From Pseudomonas ceruminis (lineage in GTDB: Bacteria > Pseudomonadota > Gammaproteobacteria > Pseudomonadales > Pseudomonadaceae), in the NCBI RefSeq assembly GCF_021602025.1, contig NZ_BQHW01000007.1, positions 124,001 through 188,000 on the forward strand: 64,000 nucleotides of DNA, read 5' to 3'. The translations under genes and the position numbers were made by a program. This document shows, in pieces, positions 17,876-27,614 of this stretch. Each line of letters opens with the position of its first letter. The first letter of the stretch is position 1. The notes below the pieces were generated by a model. The model was not told the origin of the DNA. It did not search any database and saw only the letters and a list, made by a program, of their open reading frames with translations.

Positions 17876-19297
17876 TCACCGGCGCGGCAGGTTCTTGAAT
17901 GCGTCCAGTGCGCGCTGGCGACTACTTCCGAGATCGACAATCGGACGGTGGTAGCAAGTATTAGCAAAAAGATCAGCAGACTTCACCGGTTGATGAATGT
18001 TTTTTTCATCCAGGTCCTTAAGTTCCGGTAGCCAGTGGCGGATAAAGGCCCCCTCTGGGTCAAAGCGCTGCGACTGCGAAATCGGGTTGAAAATGCGGAA
18101 GTAGGGCACCGCGTCGGTACCTGTGGAGGCGCTCCACTGCCAACCGCCATTGTTGGCCGCCAAGTCGCCGTCGATCAGGTGGTGCATGAAATGGCGCTCG
18201 CCCTCGCGCCAGTCGATCAGCAGGTTCTTGCTGAGGAACATAGCGACGATCATCCGCAGGCGGTTGTGCATCCAGCCGGTTTGCAGCAACTGACGCATGG
18301 CCGCATCGATGATTGGGAACCCAGTGCGCCCTTGTTTCCAGGCCAGGAGGTCTTCTGGCGCATCACGCCAGGGCAGGGCTTCGGTGTGGCTACGGAAAGC
18401 GCGATGGCGCGACACCTGTGGATAACCGGTGAGGATGTGCTTGTAGAACTCGCGCCAAAGCAGTTCGTTGATCCATGTCTGAATACCGCTGCTGCCGCTG
18501 TCGAACTCGCCGCGGTTGCTGGCCAGGGCGGCATGCAGGCATTGGCGCGGCGAGATAACACCGGCGGCCAGGTACGCCGACAGCTGGCTGGTGCCGGGTT
18601 GGGCTGGCAGATCGCGCAGGTGCTGGTAATCCTCGATGGTTTCGTCGACAAAGCGCGTGAGCCGTGCTTGGGCTTCGCCTTCACCCGCTGGCCAGTGGGC
18701 GACGAGCGAGGCGGTGGGTTTATCGAAACCCTCCACCTGCGCGGGTACCGGGTCGCTGGGAATGCCCAGCGGTGCCTGGCATTTCACCCGCGGGGCAAGG
18801 GCTGGCAAGCTGCGGTGCAAGTGTTCAAGGCAAACCTTCTTGAATTGGCTGAACACTTGGAAGTAATCGCCGCTGCGCGTGAGGACAGTGCCGGGGCGAA
18901 ACAGCAATTGGTCGAGGTAGTTATGGACCTGGATGCCCGATGCCGCCAACCGCTTGCGGGTGGCTTGGTCACGGTCGTTCTCGTTGATGCCGTATTCATC
19001 ATTCCAGTGCACGGCTTCGATCTGGTGCTGGCGGCAAACCTCAAGCAGCGCGGATGCCGCTTCATCCCAGGTGTCGATCCTGCGGATCAGCAGTGGGATG
19101 TTGAGCTTGCCCAGTGACTGGCGCAGGTCGTGCAGGTTGCGTAGCCAGAAGTCGACCTTGCAGGCGGCATCGTCGTGCGCGTGCCACTGGCCTGGGCTGG
19201 CCAGCCATAATGCCAATGTGGGGCCCCGTTCGCAGGCAGCACTCAGGGCGGTGTTGTCGTCTATGCGCAGGTCGCTGCGTAGCCAGATCAGTTGCAT
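17876..19297 (-). CDS. phrB: Deoxyribodipyrimidine photolyase (class I CPD photolyase)
   Basis: A 473-residue photolyase repairing cyclobutane pyrimidine dimers with blue/near-UV light. It has an N-terminal antenna domain (MQLIWLRSDLRIDDNTAL) and a FAD-binding domain with TWINELLWREFY, RTGFPIIDAAMRQL, WMHNRLRM and the GGWQWSASTGTDAVPYFRIFNP block typical of class I enzymes. The ATG at 19297 gives the family N-terminus; an in-frame ATG at 19327 is inside merR. It lies in an operon DUF523-merR-phrB-SDR downstream of a light-response operator at 21163-21186. phrB is light-induced in P. putida KT2440 according to published work I recall. Confidence 0.95.
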   Translation of the reverse strand: MQLIWLRSDLRIDDNTALSAACERGPTLALWLASPGQWHAHDDAACKVDFWLRNLHDLRQSLGKLNIPLLIRRIDTWDEAASALLEVCRQHQIEAVHWNDEYGINENDRDQATRKRLAASGIQVHNYLDQLLFRPGTVLTRSGDYFQVFSQFKKVCLEHLHRSLPALAPRVKCQAPLGIPSDPVPAQVEGFDKPTASLVAHWPAGEGEAQARLTRFVDETIEDYQHLRDLPAQPGTSQLSAYLAAGVISPRQCLHAALASNRGEFDSGSSGIQTWINELLWREFYKHILTGYPQVSRHRAFRSHTEALPWRDAPEDLLAWKQGRTGFPIIDAAMRQLLQTGWMHNRLRMIVAMFLSKNLLIDWREGERHFMHHLIDGDLAANNGGWQWSASTGTDAVPYFRIFNPISQSQRFDPEGAFIRHWLPELKDLDEKNIHQPVKSADLFANTCYHRPIVDLGSSRQRALDAFKNLPRR

Positions 19298-19304
19298 GGT
19301 GTAC

Positions 19305-20186
19305 TCATTCAGCAGGCCGGCGGTCATTGCCTTGCAGCGCGCGCAATGCCGCCTGCGGTGTATCGAACAGGTAGAGCTCAGGCAGGTTCATTGTCTGCAA
19401 CTGGGCTTGGTGCAGCGCGACAGTGGCGCCGCCCAGCAGCTTTACCCCAGGGACCCCTTGCAGGGTACGCAGCAGGGCCTTGGCATCGATGCGCGGACCT
19501 AGCTGCAAGAGCAACGCGCGGGGCTGTAGCGCGATAACGGCACGTTGCAGTTGCGCGCCACTGACCGGCTGTTCAAGCACTTCGACCGGGATGCCGTTGC
19601 TGCTCAGTAGCCAGGCACACAGCCACAGGCCCAGGTCGAAGGCATGCTCTGCATCCACTGCCAGCAGCACGGCTGGCCCATGCAGCAGTTGGTTGTCGTG
19701 GTAGACCCGCGCGCCCAACTTGCTGCGTAGCCAGGTATGGAAAAAAACCTGCTCAAGCTGGGCATTGAAATAGTTGCGCCAGCGTTGGTTCAGGCTGTCC
19801 ATCAGCGGTAGCAACAGTTGTTCGCACAAGGTGACGGCGGGGTACAACGCCATGGCCTGGTTGAGTTGCTGGTCGAGGGCACGTTGGGAGAGGTTGGCGA
19901 TGGCCTCGATCAGTTGCTGCTGACGGGTTTGCCAGTCGCCTTGTGGCGCTACAGCTGAGGGCTTCTCGAGCAGTTCGCGTACCTGGCCCACTGACGCGCC
20001 GCGTGCCAGCCAGGCGAGAATGGCGTCGACCCGGTCGACCTGATCTTGGCCATACAGGCGATGGCCTTTGGCGGTGCGTTGCGGTTTGAGCAGGCCATAT
20101 CGCCGCTCCCAGGCCCGCAATGTCACCGGGTTCACTCCGGTACGGCGGGCCAGTTCGCCAATCGGCATCAGCATGTCAGACGGCAT
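19305..20186 (-). CDS. pplR1: MerR-family LitR/CarH-type light-response regulator (PplR1-like)
   Basis: A 293-residue regulator: N-terminal MerR helix-turn-helix (IGELARRTGVNPVTLRAWERRYGLLKP, about residues 9-35) and a C-terminal domain of the B12-binding CarH/LitR fold. The cobalamin contact W-x(8-9)-E-H reads W...LEQ here, so the coordinating region lacks its histidine, and no DxHxxG is seen, matching class II LitR proteins that do not bind B12. It overlaps the DUF523 gene by 11 bases. By position next to phrB it corresponds to PplR1 of KT2440, which represses light-induced genes through T(G/A)TACA-N12-TGTA(C/T)A sites and works with LOV proteins encoded elsewhere (established, from memory). 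Confidence 0.85.
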   Translation of the reverse strand: MPSDMLMPIGELARRTGVNPVTLRAWERRYGLLKPQRTAKGHRLYGQDQVDRVDAILAWLARGASVGQVRELLEKPSAVAPQGDWQTRQQQLIEAIANLSQRALDQQLNQAMALYPAVTLCEQLLLPLMDSLNQRWRNYFNAQLEQVFFHTWLRSKLGARVYHDNQLLHGPAVLLAVDAEHAFDLGLWLCAWLLSSNGIPVEVLEQPVSGAQLQRAVIALQPRALLLQLGPRIDAKALLRTLQGVPGVKLLGGATVALHQAQLQTMNLPELYLFDTPQAALRALQGNDRRPAE

Positions 20187-21144
20187 TGCGTAGCCCCAGG
20201 CTGTCGGGGTGAGGTTGCAGGTAGGCCTGCTGCAACAGGTAGGGGTCAGGGTGTTTGCGCAGATAGTGCTTGAGCAGGGTCAGCGGCACCACCAAGGGCA
20301 CCACGCCTTGCTGGTACTGATCGATGATGTGCTGGAGTTCGGCCTTGTCCTGCGGGGTCATTGCCCCTTTGAAATAACCACTGAGGTGCTGCAGCACATT
20401 GCCATGGGTCCCTCGGCTGGCGCAGCGACGCAGGGCCTGCATCAGCTGACTGAAGTAACGTGGCCCGATCTCCTGGGGGTCGTCGTCCCTGCTCATGCTC
20501 CCAAGCAGACGGCCCAGCTGGCGATAAGCCTGGGGGTTGTTGGCCATCAACAGGTATTTGTAGCGGGAGTGGAAGCGCACCAAGGCACCGCGGCTCAGGC
20601 CTTGGGCCAGCAGGTGCTGCCAATCAGCGTAGGCGTAGACACGGCTGATGAAGTTCTCGCGCAGCACCGGATCGTGCAGGCGGCCTTCTTCCTCCACGGG
20701 CAGGTCCGGGCGACAGGCGCAGAAGGCGGCAGCATAGGCACCTGTGCCGCCTTGAGGGGCGGGGTAGCCATTGTCCTGGTAGACCTTGACCCGCTCCAGG
20801 CCACAAGAGGGCGATTTCTGCATGAAGATGTAGCCGCAGATATCGTCGAGCTCGGCGGCCATTTGCTCGCCGTAGGTGCGCAACGGGCCGGTGAGGTCGT
20901 TGCCGGGATCGCGGGTGCCGACCACCGAAGGGTGCTCGGGGTCGCCGACCAGCCGGATCGGATCACGCGGTACGCCCAGGCCAATCGCCACCTCGGGGCA
21001 GACCGGCAGCCAGTCGAAATGCGCTTCCAGCTGTGTACGGCAGAGGTCGGACGCCTTGTGCCCGCCGTTGTAGCGCACACTGTGGCCCGTCAGACAGGCG
21101 CTGATGGCGATGCGAGGCTTACGTTCGGTGGATGGCTCGTGCAT
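20176..21144 (-). CDS. DUF523-DUF1722 protein (TudS-like [4Fe-4S] domain + YbgA domain)
   Basis: A 322-residue two-domain protein. Residues about 10-155 are DUF523, with three conserved cysteines, Cys17 (SACLTG), Cys49 (VCPE) and Cys114 (SPSCG). In the DUF523 enzyme TudS three cysteines hold a [4Fe-4S] cluster that removes sulfur from thiouracil. The C-terminal half is DUF1722, the E. coli YbgA domain, whose gene also sits beside phr in E. coli. The SD GGAGA precedes the ATG, and an exact light-response operator lies 19 bases upstream. It is first in the operon with merR, phrB and the SDR. Thio-nucleobase desulfuration under light stress is my inference. Confidence 0.85.
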   Translation of the reverse strand: MHEPSTERKPRIAISACLTGHSVRYNGGHKASDLCRTQLEAHFDWLPVCPEVAIGLGVPRDPIRLVGDPEHPSVVGTRDPGNDLTGPLRTYGEQMAAELDDICGYIFMQKSPSCGLERVKVYQDNGYPAPQGGTGAYAAAFCACRPDLPVEEEGRLHDPVLRENFISRVYAYADWQHLLAQGLSRGALVRFHSRYKYLLMANNPQAYRQLGRLLGSMSRDDDPQEIGPRYFSQLMQALRRCASRGTHGNVLQHLSGYFKGAMTPQDKAELQHIIDQYQQGVVPLVVPLTLLKHYLRKHPDPYLLQQAYLQPHPDSLGLRNAV

Positions 21145-21162
21145 GGCTGTCTCCGAAAAACT

Positions 21163-21186
21163 TGTACATGAATTTAAGCTTGTACA
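21163..21186 (-). promoter_or_regulatory. PplR1-type light-response operator (upstream of DUF523-merR-phrB-SDR)
   Basis: TGTACA at 21163-21168, a 12-base spacer, and TGTACA at 21181-21186: an exact fit to the published PplR1 direct-repeat consensus T(G/A)TACA-N12-TGTA(C/T)A. Each half is extended to CTTGTACA. It lies 19 bases upstream of the operon's first ATG, so it probably overlaps the core promoter. Confidence 0.8.
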
Positions 21187-21250
21187 AGTTTATTCCAGCA
21201 CAGCCAGGCCGTTCTGCAAACCCGTATTTTGCAGGATTTGGCATTACAGC

Positions 21251-22276
<1,026 letters not shown>

Positions 22277-22287
22277 TCAGGCAAACC

Positions 22288-22311
22288 TGTACAATGCACA
22301 ATGTTTGTATA
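22288..22311. promoter_or_regulatory. PplR1-type light-response operator (divergent)
   Basis: TGTACA at 22288-22293, a 12-base spacer, and TGTATA at 22306-22311, an exact match to T(G/A)TACA-N12-TGTA(C/T)A. It lies 51 bases from the start of the leftward flavoprotein gene and 114 bases from the rightward epimerase gene, so it could regulate either or both. Confidence 0.75.
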
Positions 22312-22424
22312 AGGTTATTCCGCTTTAAAGAGCAGGTTGGCCTATGTTTATCCGAGAGCGTTTGGTTAAAAAAGTGCCTTGATCTTAAAAATAGACCATG
22401 GCCGCACTCTGCGAGGACACAGCC

Positions 22425-23330
22425 ATGCATATATTGCTGACAGGCGGTACCGGCTTGATCGGCCAGCACTTGTGCCAGTTCTGGCGCGGCCAGGGCCATC
22501 GTCTTACCGTGTGGAGCCGGCGCCCCGAACAGGTGCCGCGGCTCTGTGGCACCGGCGTGCGGGGTGTTGCACGCCTGGAAGACTTGGCAGCCGATGAGCC
22601 CGTGGACGCGGTAATCAATCTGGCCGGTGCGCCCATTGCCGAACGGCCGTGGACGGGGGCGCGACGTAACCTGTTATGGGCCAGCCGCATCACCCTCACC
22701 GAGCAGTTGCTGGCCTGGCTGGGCAGCCGCGAGCAGCGCCCTGAGGTGCTGATTTCGGGGTCGGCGGTGGGGTGGTACGGCGACGGTGGTGAACGCGAGC
22801 TGACCGAAGCCTCGCCACCGGTGCGTGAAGACTTTGCCAGCCAGTTGTGTATCGCCTGGGAAGAAACTGCCCTGCGTGCACAGAGCCTCGGTATCCGTGT
22901 GGTACTGGTGCGCACCGGGCTGGTGCTGGCCAGCGATGGTGGCTTTTTGTCGCGCCTGCGCCTGCCTTTTAAAATGGGGCTGGGAGGGCCGCTGGGCAAT
23001 GGACGACAGTGGATGCCCTGGGTCCATATAGAGGACCAGGTCGCCCTGATTGATTTTCTCTTGCAGCGCAAGGACGCCAGCGGTCCTTATAATGCCTGCG
23101 CGCCAGAGCCTGTGCGCAACCGTGCATTCGCCAAGGCCCTGGGCCGGGCCATGCATCGTCCGGCCTTCATGCCCATGCCCGGGCTGCTGCTCAAGGCCGG
23201 GCTCGGTGAGCTTTCCACCTTGCTGCTCGGTGGCCAGCGGGCCCGCCCCGTTCGCTTGCTGGCAGCGGGTTTCACTTTCCGTTTCAACGATCTGCAATCG
23301 GCCCTGGACAACCTGTCCAGCCGCCTCTGA
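22425..23330 (+). CDS. TIGR01777-family NAD-dependent epimerase (SDR39U1/YfcH-like)
   Basis: An atypical SDR of 301 residues. The N-terminal nucleotide loop [10 protein letters not shown] (residues 4-13) and the following TIGR01777 pattern ([44 protein letters not shown]) are plain; the C-terminal part matches the DUF1731 extension ([11 protein letters not shown]). The ATG at 22425 has GAGGAC 8 bases upstream; an upstream in-frame ATG at 22398 gives a non-family N-terminus. It is followed by hemH 13 bases downstream, so hemH may share its light-responsive promoter. The biochemical role of the family is unresolved. Confidence 0.88.
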   Translation: MHILLTGGTGLIGQHLCQFWRGQGHRLTVWSRRPEQVPRLCGTGVRGVARLEDLAADEPVDAVINLAGAPIAERPWTGARRNLLWASRITLTEQLLAWLGSREQRPEVLISGSAVGWYGDGGERELTEASPPVREDFASQLCIAWEETALRAQSLGIRVVLVRTGLVLASDGGFLSRLRLPFKMGLGGPLGNGRQWMPWVHIEDQVALIDFLLQRKDASGPYNACAPEPVRNRAFAKALGRAMHRPAFMPMPGLLLKAGLGELSTLLLGGQRARPVRLLAAGFTFRFNDLQSALDNLSSRL

Positions 23331-23343
23331 CATAGGACGCTGC

Positions 23344-24357
23344 ATGACCGATCACGCCTTGCTGTTGGTAAACCTGGGTTCCCCGGCTTCCACCTCGGTG
23401 GCCGATGTGCGCCGCTATCTCAACCAGTTTCTGATGGACCCTTACGTGATTGACCTGCCTTGGCCGGTGCGGCGGCTGCTGGTGTCGCTGATTCTGATCA
23501 AGCGCCCGGAGCAGTCGGCCCATGCCTACGCCTCGATCTGGTGGGACGAAGGTTCGCCGTTGGTGGTGCTGACCCGGCGCCTGCAAGCCGCGATGGTCGA
23601 ACACTGGCCCCACGGCCCGGTGGAGGTTGCCATGCGTTATGGCGAGCCGGCGCTGCCGCAGGTGCTGGCGCGCCTGGCCGCCCAGGGCGTACGTAACGTT
23701 ACCCTGGCACCGCTTTATCCACAGTTCGCCGACAGTACGGTGACAACGGTCGTGACGTTGGCCAAGCAGACCATCGCCGAACAGCAGTTGCCGCTGCAGT
23801 TGCGCGTGCTGCAACCGTTCTACGATGACCCGCAATACATCCAGGCCCTCGCTGCCAGCGCCAGGCCCTACCTGCAGCAGGATTACGATCACCTGCTGTT
23901 GAGCTTCCATGGCTTGCCGGAGCGGCATCTGAAAAAGCTCGACCCCACCGGCAAGCATGACTTCCAGGCGGCCGATTGCTGCAAGGACGCCAGCGCCGAG
24001 ATGCGCGCGGTGTGCTACCGCGGGCAGTGCCTGGCCACCGCCAAGGCCTTTGCGACGGCGATGGGCATCCCCGACGGCAAATGGTCGGTGTCATTCCAGT
24101 CGCGGCTGGGGCGGGCCAAGTGGATCGAACCTTATACCGAGACGCGTCTGGATGAACTGGCCAAGGCGGGGGTCAAGAAGCTCCTGGTAATGTGCCCGGC
24201 ATTCGTGGCCGATTGCATCGAGACGCTTGAAGAGATTGGCGACCGCGGCAAGGAGCAGTTCATTGAGGCGGGAGGGGAGGAACTGGTGCTGGTGCCGTGC
24301 CTGAACGATCACCCGGAGTGGGTGCGGGTGTTGGCCGGGATGTGTGAACAGGTGTGA
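23344..24357 (+). CDS. hemH: Ferrochelatase
   Basis: A 337-residue ferrochelatase inserting Fe2+ into protoporphyrin IX, the last step of heme synthesis at the membrane. It has the N-terminal [11 protein letters not shown], the catalytic-region [11 protein letters not shown] with its histidine, and the [14 protein letters not shown] and [15 protein letters not shown] segments. The SD AGGA precedes the ATG. Its position after the light-linked epimerase is notable because the substrate protoporphyrin is a photosensitiser. Light regulation of hemH itself is inference. Confidence 0.96.
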   Translation: MTDHALLLVNLGSPASTSVADVRRYLNQFLMDPYVIDLPWPVRRLLVSLILIKRPEQSAHAYASIWWDEGSPLVVLTRRLQAAMVEHWPHGPVEVAMRYGEPALPQVLARLAAQGVRNVTLAPLYPQFADSTVTTVVTLAKQTIAEQQLPLQLRVLQPFYDDPQYIQALAASARPYLQQDYDHLLLSFHGLPERHLKKLDPTGKHDFQAADCCKDASAEMRAVCYRGQCLATAKAFATAMGIPDGKWSVSFQSRLGRAKWIEPYTETRLDELAKAGVKKLLVMCPAFVADCIETLEEIGDRGKEQFIEAGGEELVLVPCLNDHPEWVRVLAGMCEQV

Positions 24358-24373
24358 TGTCCAGGGCTGACCA

Positions 24374-24433
24374 GCCGGCTTCCACAGTGTCTATGGGAGC
24401 CGGCCGGCGGGCGACAGGGCCAGTGCAGCCCTG
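24374..24433. repeat. REP-like hairpin region downstream of hemH
   Basis: GCCGGCTTCC at 24374-24383 pairs with GGGAGCCGGC at 24395-24404 (one G-T pair), a degenerate REP half. A second small stem CAGGGC/GCCCTG follows at 24415-24420/24428-24433. Both lie between the convergent hemH and uraA genes and may act as terminators. Confidence 0.5.
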
Positions 24434-24454
24434 GCAAAACTGAAGGTCAGGAGA

Positions 24455-25729
24455 TCAAGGCAACTGATCATCCAGCTTCTTGTGTTTCCAGCCATCATTG
24501 CCCGGCAGGATCAGGTTCAGGGCGATGGCCACAATGGCGCACAGGGCAATGCCCTTCAGGCCCCAATCGTCTGGCCCGTCACCGCTGCCTACCAAGACCC
24601 CGCCGATGCCGAACACCAGGGTGACCGAAACGATCACCAGGTTGCGCGCCTCGCTCAGGTCGATCTTGTGGCGGATCATGGTGTTCATGCCCACTGCCGC
24701 GATCGAGCCGAACAGCAGGCAGAGTATGCCGCCCATCACGGGCACCGGGATGCTTTGCAGCAACGCGCCGAACTTGCCGATGAAGGCCAGGGTAATGGCA
24801 AAGCCTGCCGCCCAGGTCATGATCTTCGGGTTGTAGTTCTTGGTCAGCATCACCGCGCCAGTGACTTCGGCATAGGTGGTGTTGGGCGGGCCGCCGAACA
24901 GGCCGGCGGCGGTGGTCGCCAGGCCGTCACCCAGCAGGGTGCGGTGCAGGCCCGGCTTTTTCAGGTAGTCGCGGCCGGTCACACTGCCTACCGCAATCAC
25001 CCCGCCGATGTGCTCGATCGCCGGTGCCAGGGCAACCGGCACGATGAACAGGATGGCCTGCCAGTTGAATGCCGGTGCGGTGAAATTGGGCACCTCGAGC
25101 CACGGGGCGGCGGCGATCTTGGCGGTGTCGACCACACCAAAGGCAAACGACAGGGCAAAGCCGACCAGCACACCGGCAATGATCGGCACCAGGCGGAAAA
25201 TGCCTTTGCCGAACACGGCGACAATCAGTGTGGTCAGCAGCGCCGGCATGGAAATCAGCATGGCGGTCTGGTATGGCAGCAGTACGCTGCCGTCGCCGGC
25301 TTTGCCCATCGCCATGTTGGCGGCGATCGGCGCCATGGCCAGGCCGATGGAGATGATCACCGGCCCAATCACCACCGGGGGCAGCATGCGGTCGATGAAA
25401 CCAGTGCCCTTGATCTTCACCATCAGGCCCATGAAGGTGTACACGAAGCCTGCGGCCATCACCCCGCCCATGGTCTCGGCTAGGCCGAACTGGCCCTTGG
25501 CGAGAATGATCGGGGTGATGAAGGCAAAGCTCGATGCCAGGAATACGGGCACCTGACGGCCTGTGACCAGCTGGAACAGCAGGGTGCCGATGCCGGCGGT
25601 GAACAGGGCGACGTTCGGGTCGAGGCCGGTAATCAGCGGCATCAGCACCAGCGCGCCGAATGCCACGAAGAGCATCTGCGCGCCCGAGACGACCTGGCGC
25701 CAGAGCGGGTCGTTGAAGCCGTCCTGCAT
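24455..25729 (-). CDS. uraA: Uracil permease (uracil-xanthine permease, NCS2 family)
   Basis: A 424-residue inner-membrane transporter, highly hydrophobic with about 12-14 membrane segments, importing uracil by proton symport. NCS2 features include the AIEHIGGVIAVGSVTGRDYLKKPGLHRTLLGDG region and the GGPPNTTYAEVTGAVMLT motif (Q/E-H and NxG-type signatures). The ATG at 25729 follows the upp stop by one base, making an upp-uraA uptake-and-salvage operon. The frame is open 24 codons upstream inside upp, but the N-terminus MQDGFNDPLW fits the family. Confidence 0.95.
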   Translation of the reverse strand: MQDGFNDPLWRQVVSGAQMLFVAFGALVLMPLITGLDPNVALFTAGIGTLLFQLVTGRQVPVFLASSFAFITPIILAKGQFGLAETMGGVMAAGFVYTFMGLMVKIKGTGFIDRMLPPVVIGPVIISIGLAMAPIAANMAMGKAGDGSVLLPYQTAMLISMPALLTTLIVAVFGKGIFRLVPIIAGVLVGFALSFAFGVVDTAKIAAAPWLEVPNFTAPAFNWQAILFIVPVALAPAIEHIGGVIAVGSVTGRDYLKKPGLHRTLLGDGLATTAAGLFGGPPNTTYAEVTGAVMLTKNYNPKIMTWAAGFAITLAFIGKFGALLQSIPVPVMGGILCLLFGSIAAVGMNTMIRHKIDLSEARNLVIVSVTLVFGIGGVLVGSGDGPDDWGLKGIALCAIVAIALNLILPGNDGWKHKKLDDQLP

Positions 25730-25730
25730 G

Positions 25731-26369
25731 TCAGGCGTCCTTCTGCTTGGTGCCGAAAATCTTGTCACCGGCGTCGCCCAGGCCGGGGACGATGTAGCCA
25801 TGTTCGTTCAGGCGCTGGTCGATCGAGGCGGTGTAGATCTGTACATCCGGGTGGGCTTTTTCCACCACCTCGATACCTTCGGGTGCGGCGACCAGCACCA
25901 TGGCGCGGATTTCCTTGCAGCCCGCTTTCTTCAGCAGTTCGATGGTGGCTACCATCGAGCCGCCGGTCGCCAGCATCGGGTCGATGATCAGCGCCAGGCG
26001 CTGGTTGATGTCCGGCGCGAGCTTTTCCAGGTAGGTGTGGGCTTCGAAAGTTTCCTCGTTGCGCGCGACACCCACGGCGCTGACCTTGGCGCCCGGGATA
26101 AGGCTGAGTACACCATCGAGCATGCCGATGCCGGCGCGCAGGATCGGCACCACGGTAATCTTCTTGCCGGCGATTTTTTCAACCTGCACCTTGCCACACC
26201 AGCCGTCGATCTCGTAGGTTTCGAGTGGCAGGTCCTTGGTGGCTTCATAGGTCAGGAGCGCGCCGACTTCCTGGGCGAGTTCGCGAAAATTCTTGGTGCT
26301 GATGTCGGCACGGCGCATCAGACCGAGCTTGTGGCGGATCAGCGGGTGGCGGATCTCACGAGTGGGCAT
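25731..26369 (-). CDS. upp: Uracil phosphoribosyltransferase
   Basis: A 212-residue type I PRTase converting uracil and PRPP to UMP. The N-terminal [12 protein letters not shown] is characteristic, and the PRPP loop is [13 protein letters not shown]. The uracil-binding C-terminus ([13 protein letters not shown]) is present. SD GGAGCC. It leads the operon with uraA; PRPP comes from prs in this window. Length is exactly that of the family. Confidence 0.97.
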   Translation of the reverse strand: MPTREIRHPLIRHKLGLMRRADISTKNFRELAQEVGALLTYEATKDLPLETYEIDGWCGKVQVEKIAGKKITVVPILRAGIGMLDGVLSLIPGAKVSAVGVARNEETFEAHTYLEKLAPDINQRLALIIDPMLATGGSMVATIELLKKAGCKEIRAMVLVAAPEGIEVVEKAHPDVQIYTASIDQRLNEHGYIVPGLGDAGDKIFGTKQKDA

Positions 26370-26528
26370 AGGGGGCTCCGAAAGGCGGGCAAAAAAACCG
26401 CGCTAGATTAATCTATTCAGCCTTTGCTGTCGTGTAGTCCTTTTGCACGTTAGTCCATAAATGCTTGATCTGTGACGAGCGGATGCGTACCTTTGCCCGC
26501 TTTTCCAAATCGCCCCCCGGAGAGCGCC

Positions 26529-27086
26529 ATGTCCGCCGATCTCGAGCACATCCGTCAAGTCATGCGCGAGGCAGACTGCCTGTACAACGAAGCCGAAGTG
26601 GAAGCGGCAATCGCCAAGGTCGGTGAACAGATCTGCAAAGACCTGCACGACAAGAACCCGGTCGTGTTCTGTGTAATGAACGGCGGCCTGATCTTCGCCG
26701 GTAAGCTGCTGACTCACCTGCAGTTCCCGCTGGAAGCCTCTTACCTGCATGCCACCCGGTACCGTAACCAGACCAGTGGTGGTGAGCTGTTCTGGAAGGC
26801 CAAGCCGGAGGTTTCGTTCATAGACCGCGACGTGCTGGTCGTGGACGATATCCTCGACGAAGGCCATACCCTCAGCGCCATCATCGAGTTCTGCAAGCAC
26901 GCCGGTGCTCGCTCGGTGCACAGCGCCGTGCTGATCGACAAGGACCACGACCGCAAGGCCAGCCCTGATCTGAAGGCTAGCTATGTTGGCCTGTCCTGCG
27001 TCGATCGCTATATCTTTGGCTATGGCATGGACTATAAAGGTTACTGGCGAAACGCTAACGGTATATTCGCAGTAAAGGGGATGTGA
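26529..27086 (+). CDS. hpt: Hypoxanthine-guanine phosphoribosyltransferase
   Basis: A 185-residue purine PRTase salvaging hypoxanthine and guanine. The PRPP-binding motif VLVVDDILDEGHT and a base-recognition C-terminal part (CVDRYIFGYGMDY) are visible. The ATG at 26529 has CGGAGAG upstream; the open frame before it is not family-like. It is divergent from upp-uraA (160-base gap), forming a nucleobase-salvage neighbourhood, and is followed by a WbuC-type cupin gene one base after its stop. Confidence 0.94.
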   Translation: MSADLEHIRQVMREADCLYNEAEVEAAIAKVGEQICKDLHDKNPVVFCVMNGGLIFAGKLLTHLQFPLEASYLHATRYRNQTSGGELFWKAKPEVSFIDRDVLVVDDILDEGHTLSAIIEFCKHAGARSVHSAVLIDKDHDRKASPDLKASYVGLSCVDRYIFGYGMDYKGYWRNANGIFAVKGM

Positions 27087-27087
27087 C

Positions 27088-27561
27088 ATGCGCCAGCCTG
27101 CGTTCATCGACCAATCGCTGTTCGCCGGGCTGGTACAGAAAGCGGCCGATGCGCCCCGTGGTCGCTACCACTACAGCTTCCATGAAACCCTGGAGCCCTG
27201 CCACCGCCTGGCGGTTGGCATGCAGCCCTGCACCTATGTTGCACCGCATCGGCACCTGAGCGACGACAAGGCCGAGACCCTGTTGGCGCTCAAGGGGCGC
27301 TTGGGGATTCTGGTATTCGACGAGCACGGCGAGGTGATCGGCAAGCGTGTGCTGCAGGCCGGCGGAGACTGCATTGGCGTGGACATCCCGCCCAGGGTCT
27401 ACCACAGCCTGGTCGTGCTGGAAGCCGACAGTATTCTGTTCGACTGCAAGGCGGGCCCCTATACGCCGCTGGGCGAGGGTGAGCATGCCCCTTGGGCTCC
27501 ACGCGAAGGCGAAGACGGGGTGGCGACCTATCACGCGTGGATGATCGCGCAGTTCGAGTGA
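27088..27561 (+). CDS. WbuC family cupin-fold metalloprotein
   Basis: A cupin of 157 residues. Metal-ligand candidates are the histidines in the PHRHLSDDKAETLLALKG segment (about residues 54-70) and His111 in IPPRVYHSL, the WbuC pattern. SD GGGGATG overlaps the end of hpt, and the start is one base after the hpt stop, so the two are co-transcribed. WbuC proteins are named from O-antigen clusters but their chemistry is unknown; the link to purine salvage is only positional. Confidence 0.85.
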   Translation: MRQPAFIDQSLFAGLVQKAADAPRGRYHYSFHETLEPCHRLAVGMQPCTYVAPHRHLSDDKAETLLALKGRLGILVFDEHGEVIGKRVLQAGGDCIGVDIPPRVYHSLVVLEADSILFDCKAGPYTPLGEGEHAPWAPREGEDGVATYHAWMIAQFE

Positions 27562-27614
27562 CAACGGCCATGGAGTAGCGTGCTAGAGTGCCCCCTCATG
27601 CCAAGGAGCCTCAC

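Noticed and set aside
24374-24404. Complete REP pair after hemH
   Set aside because: Only one degenerate arm pair is present, with a mismatch; recorded as REP-like rather than a full BIME.
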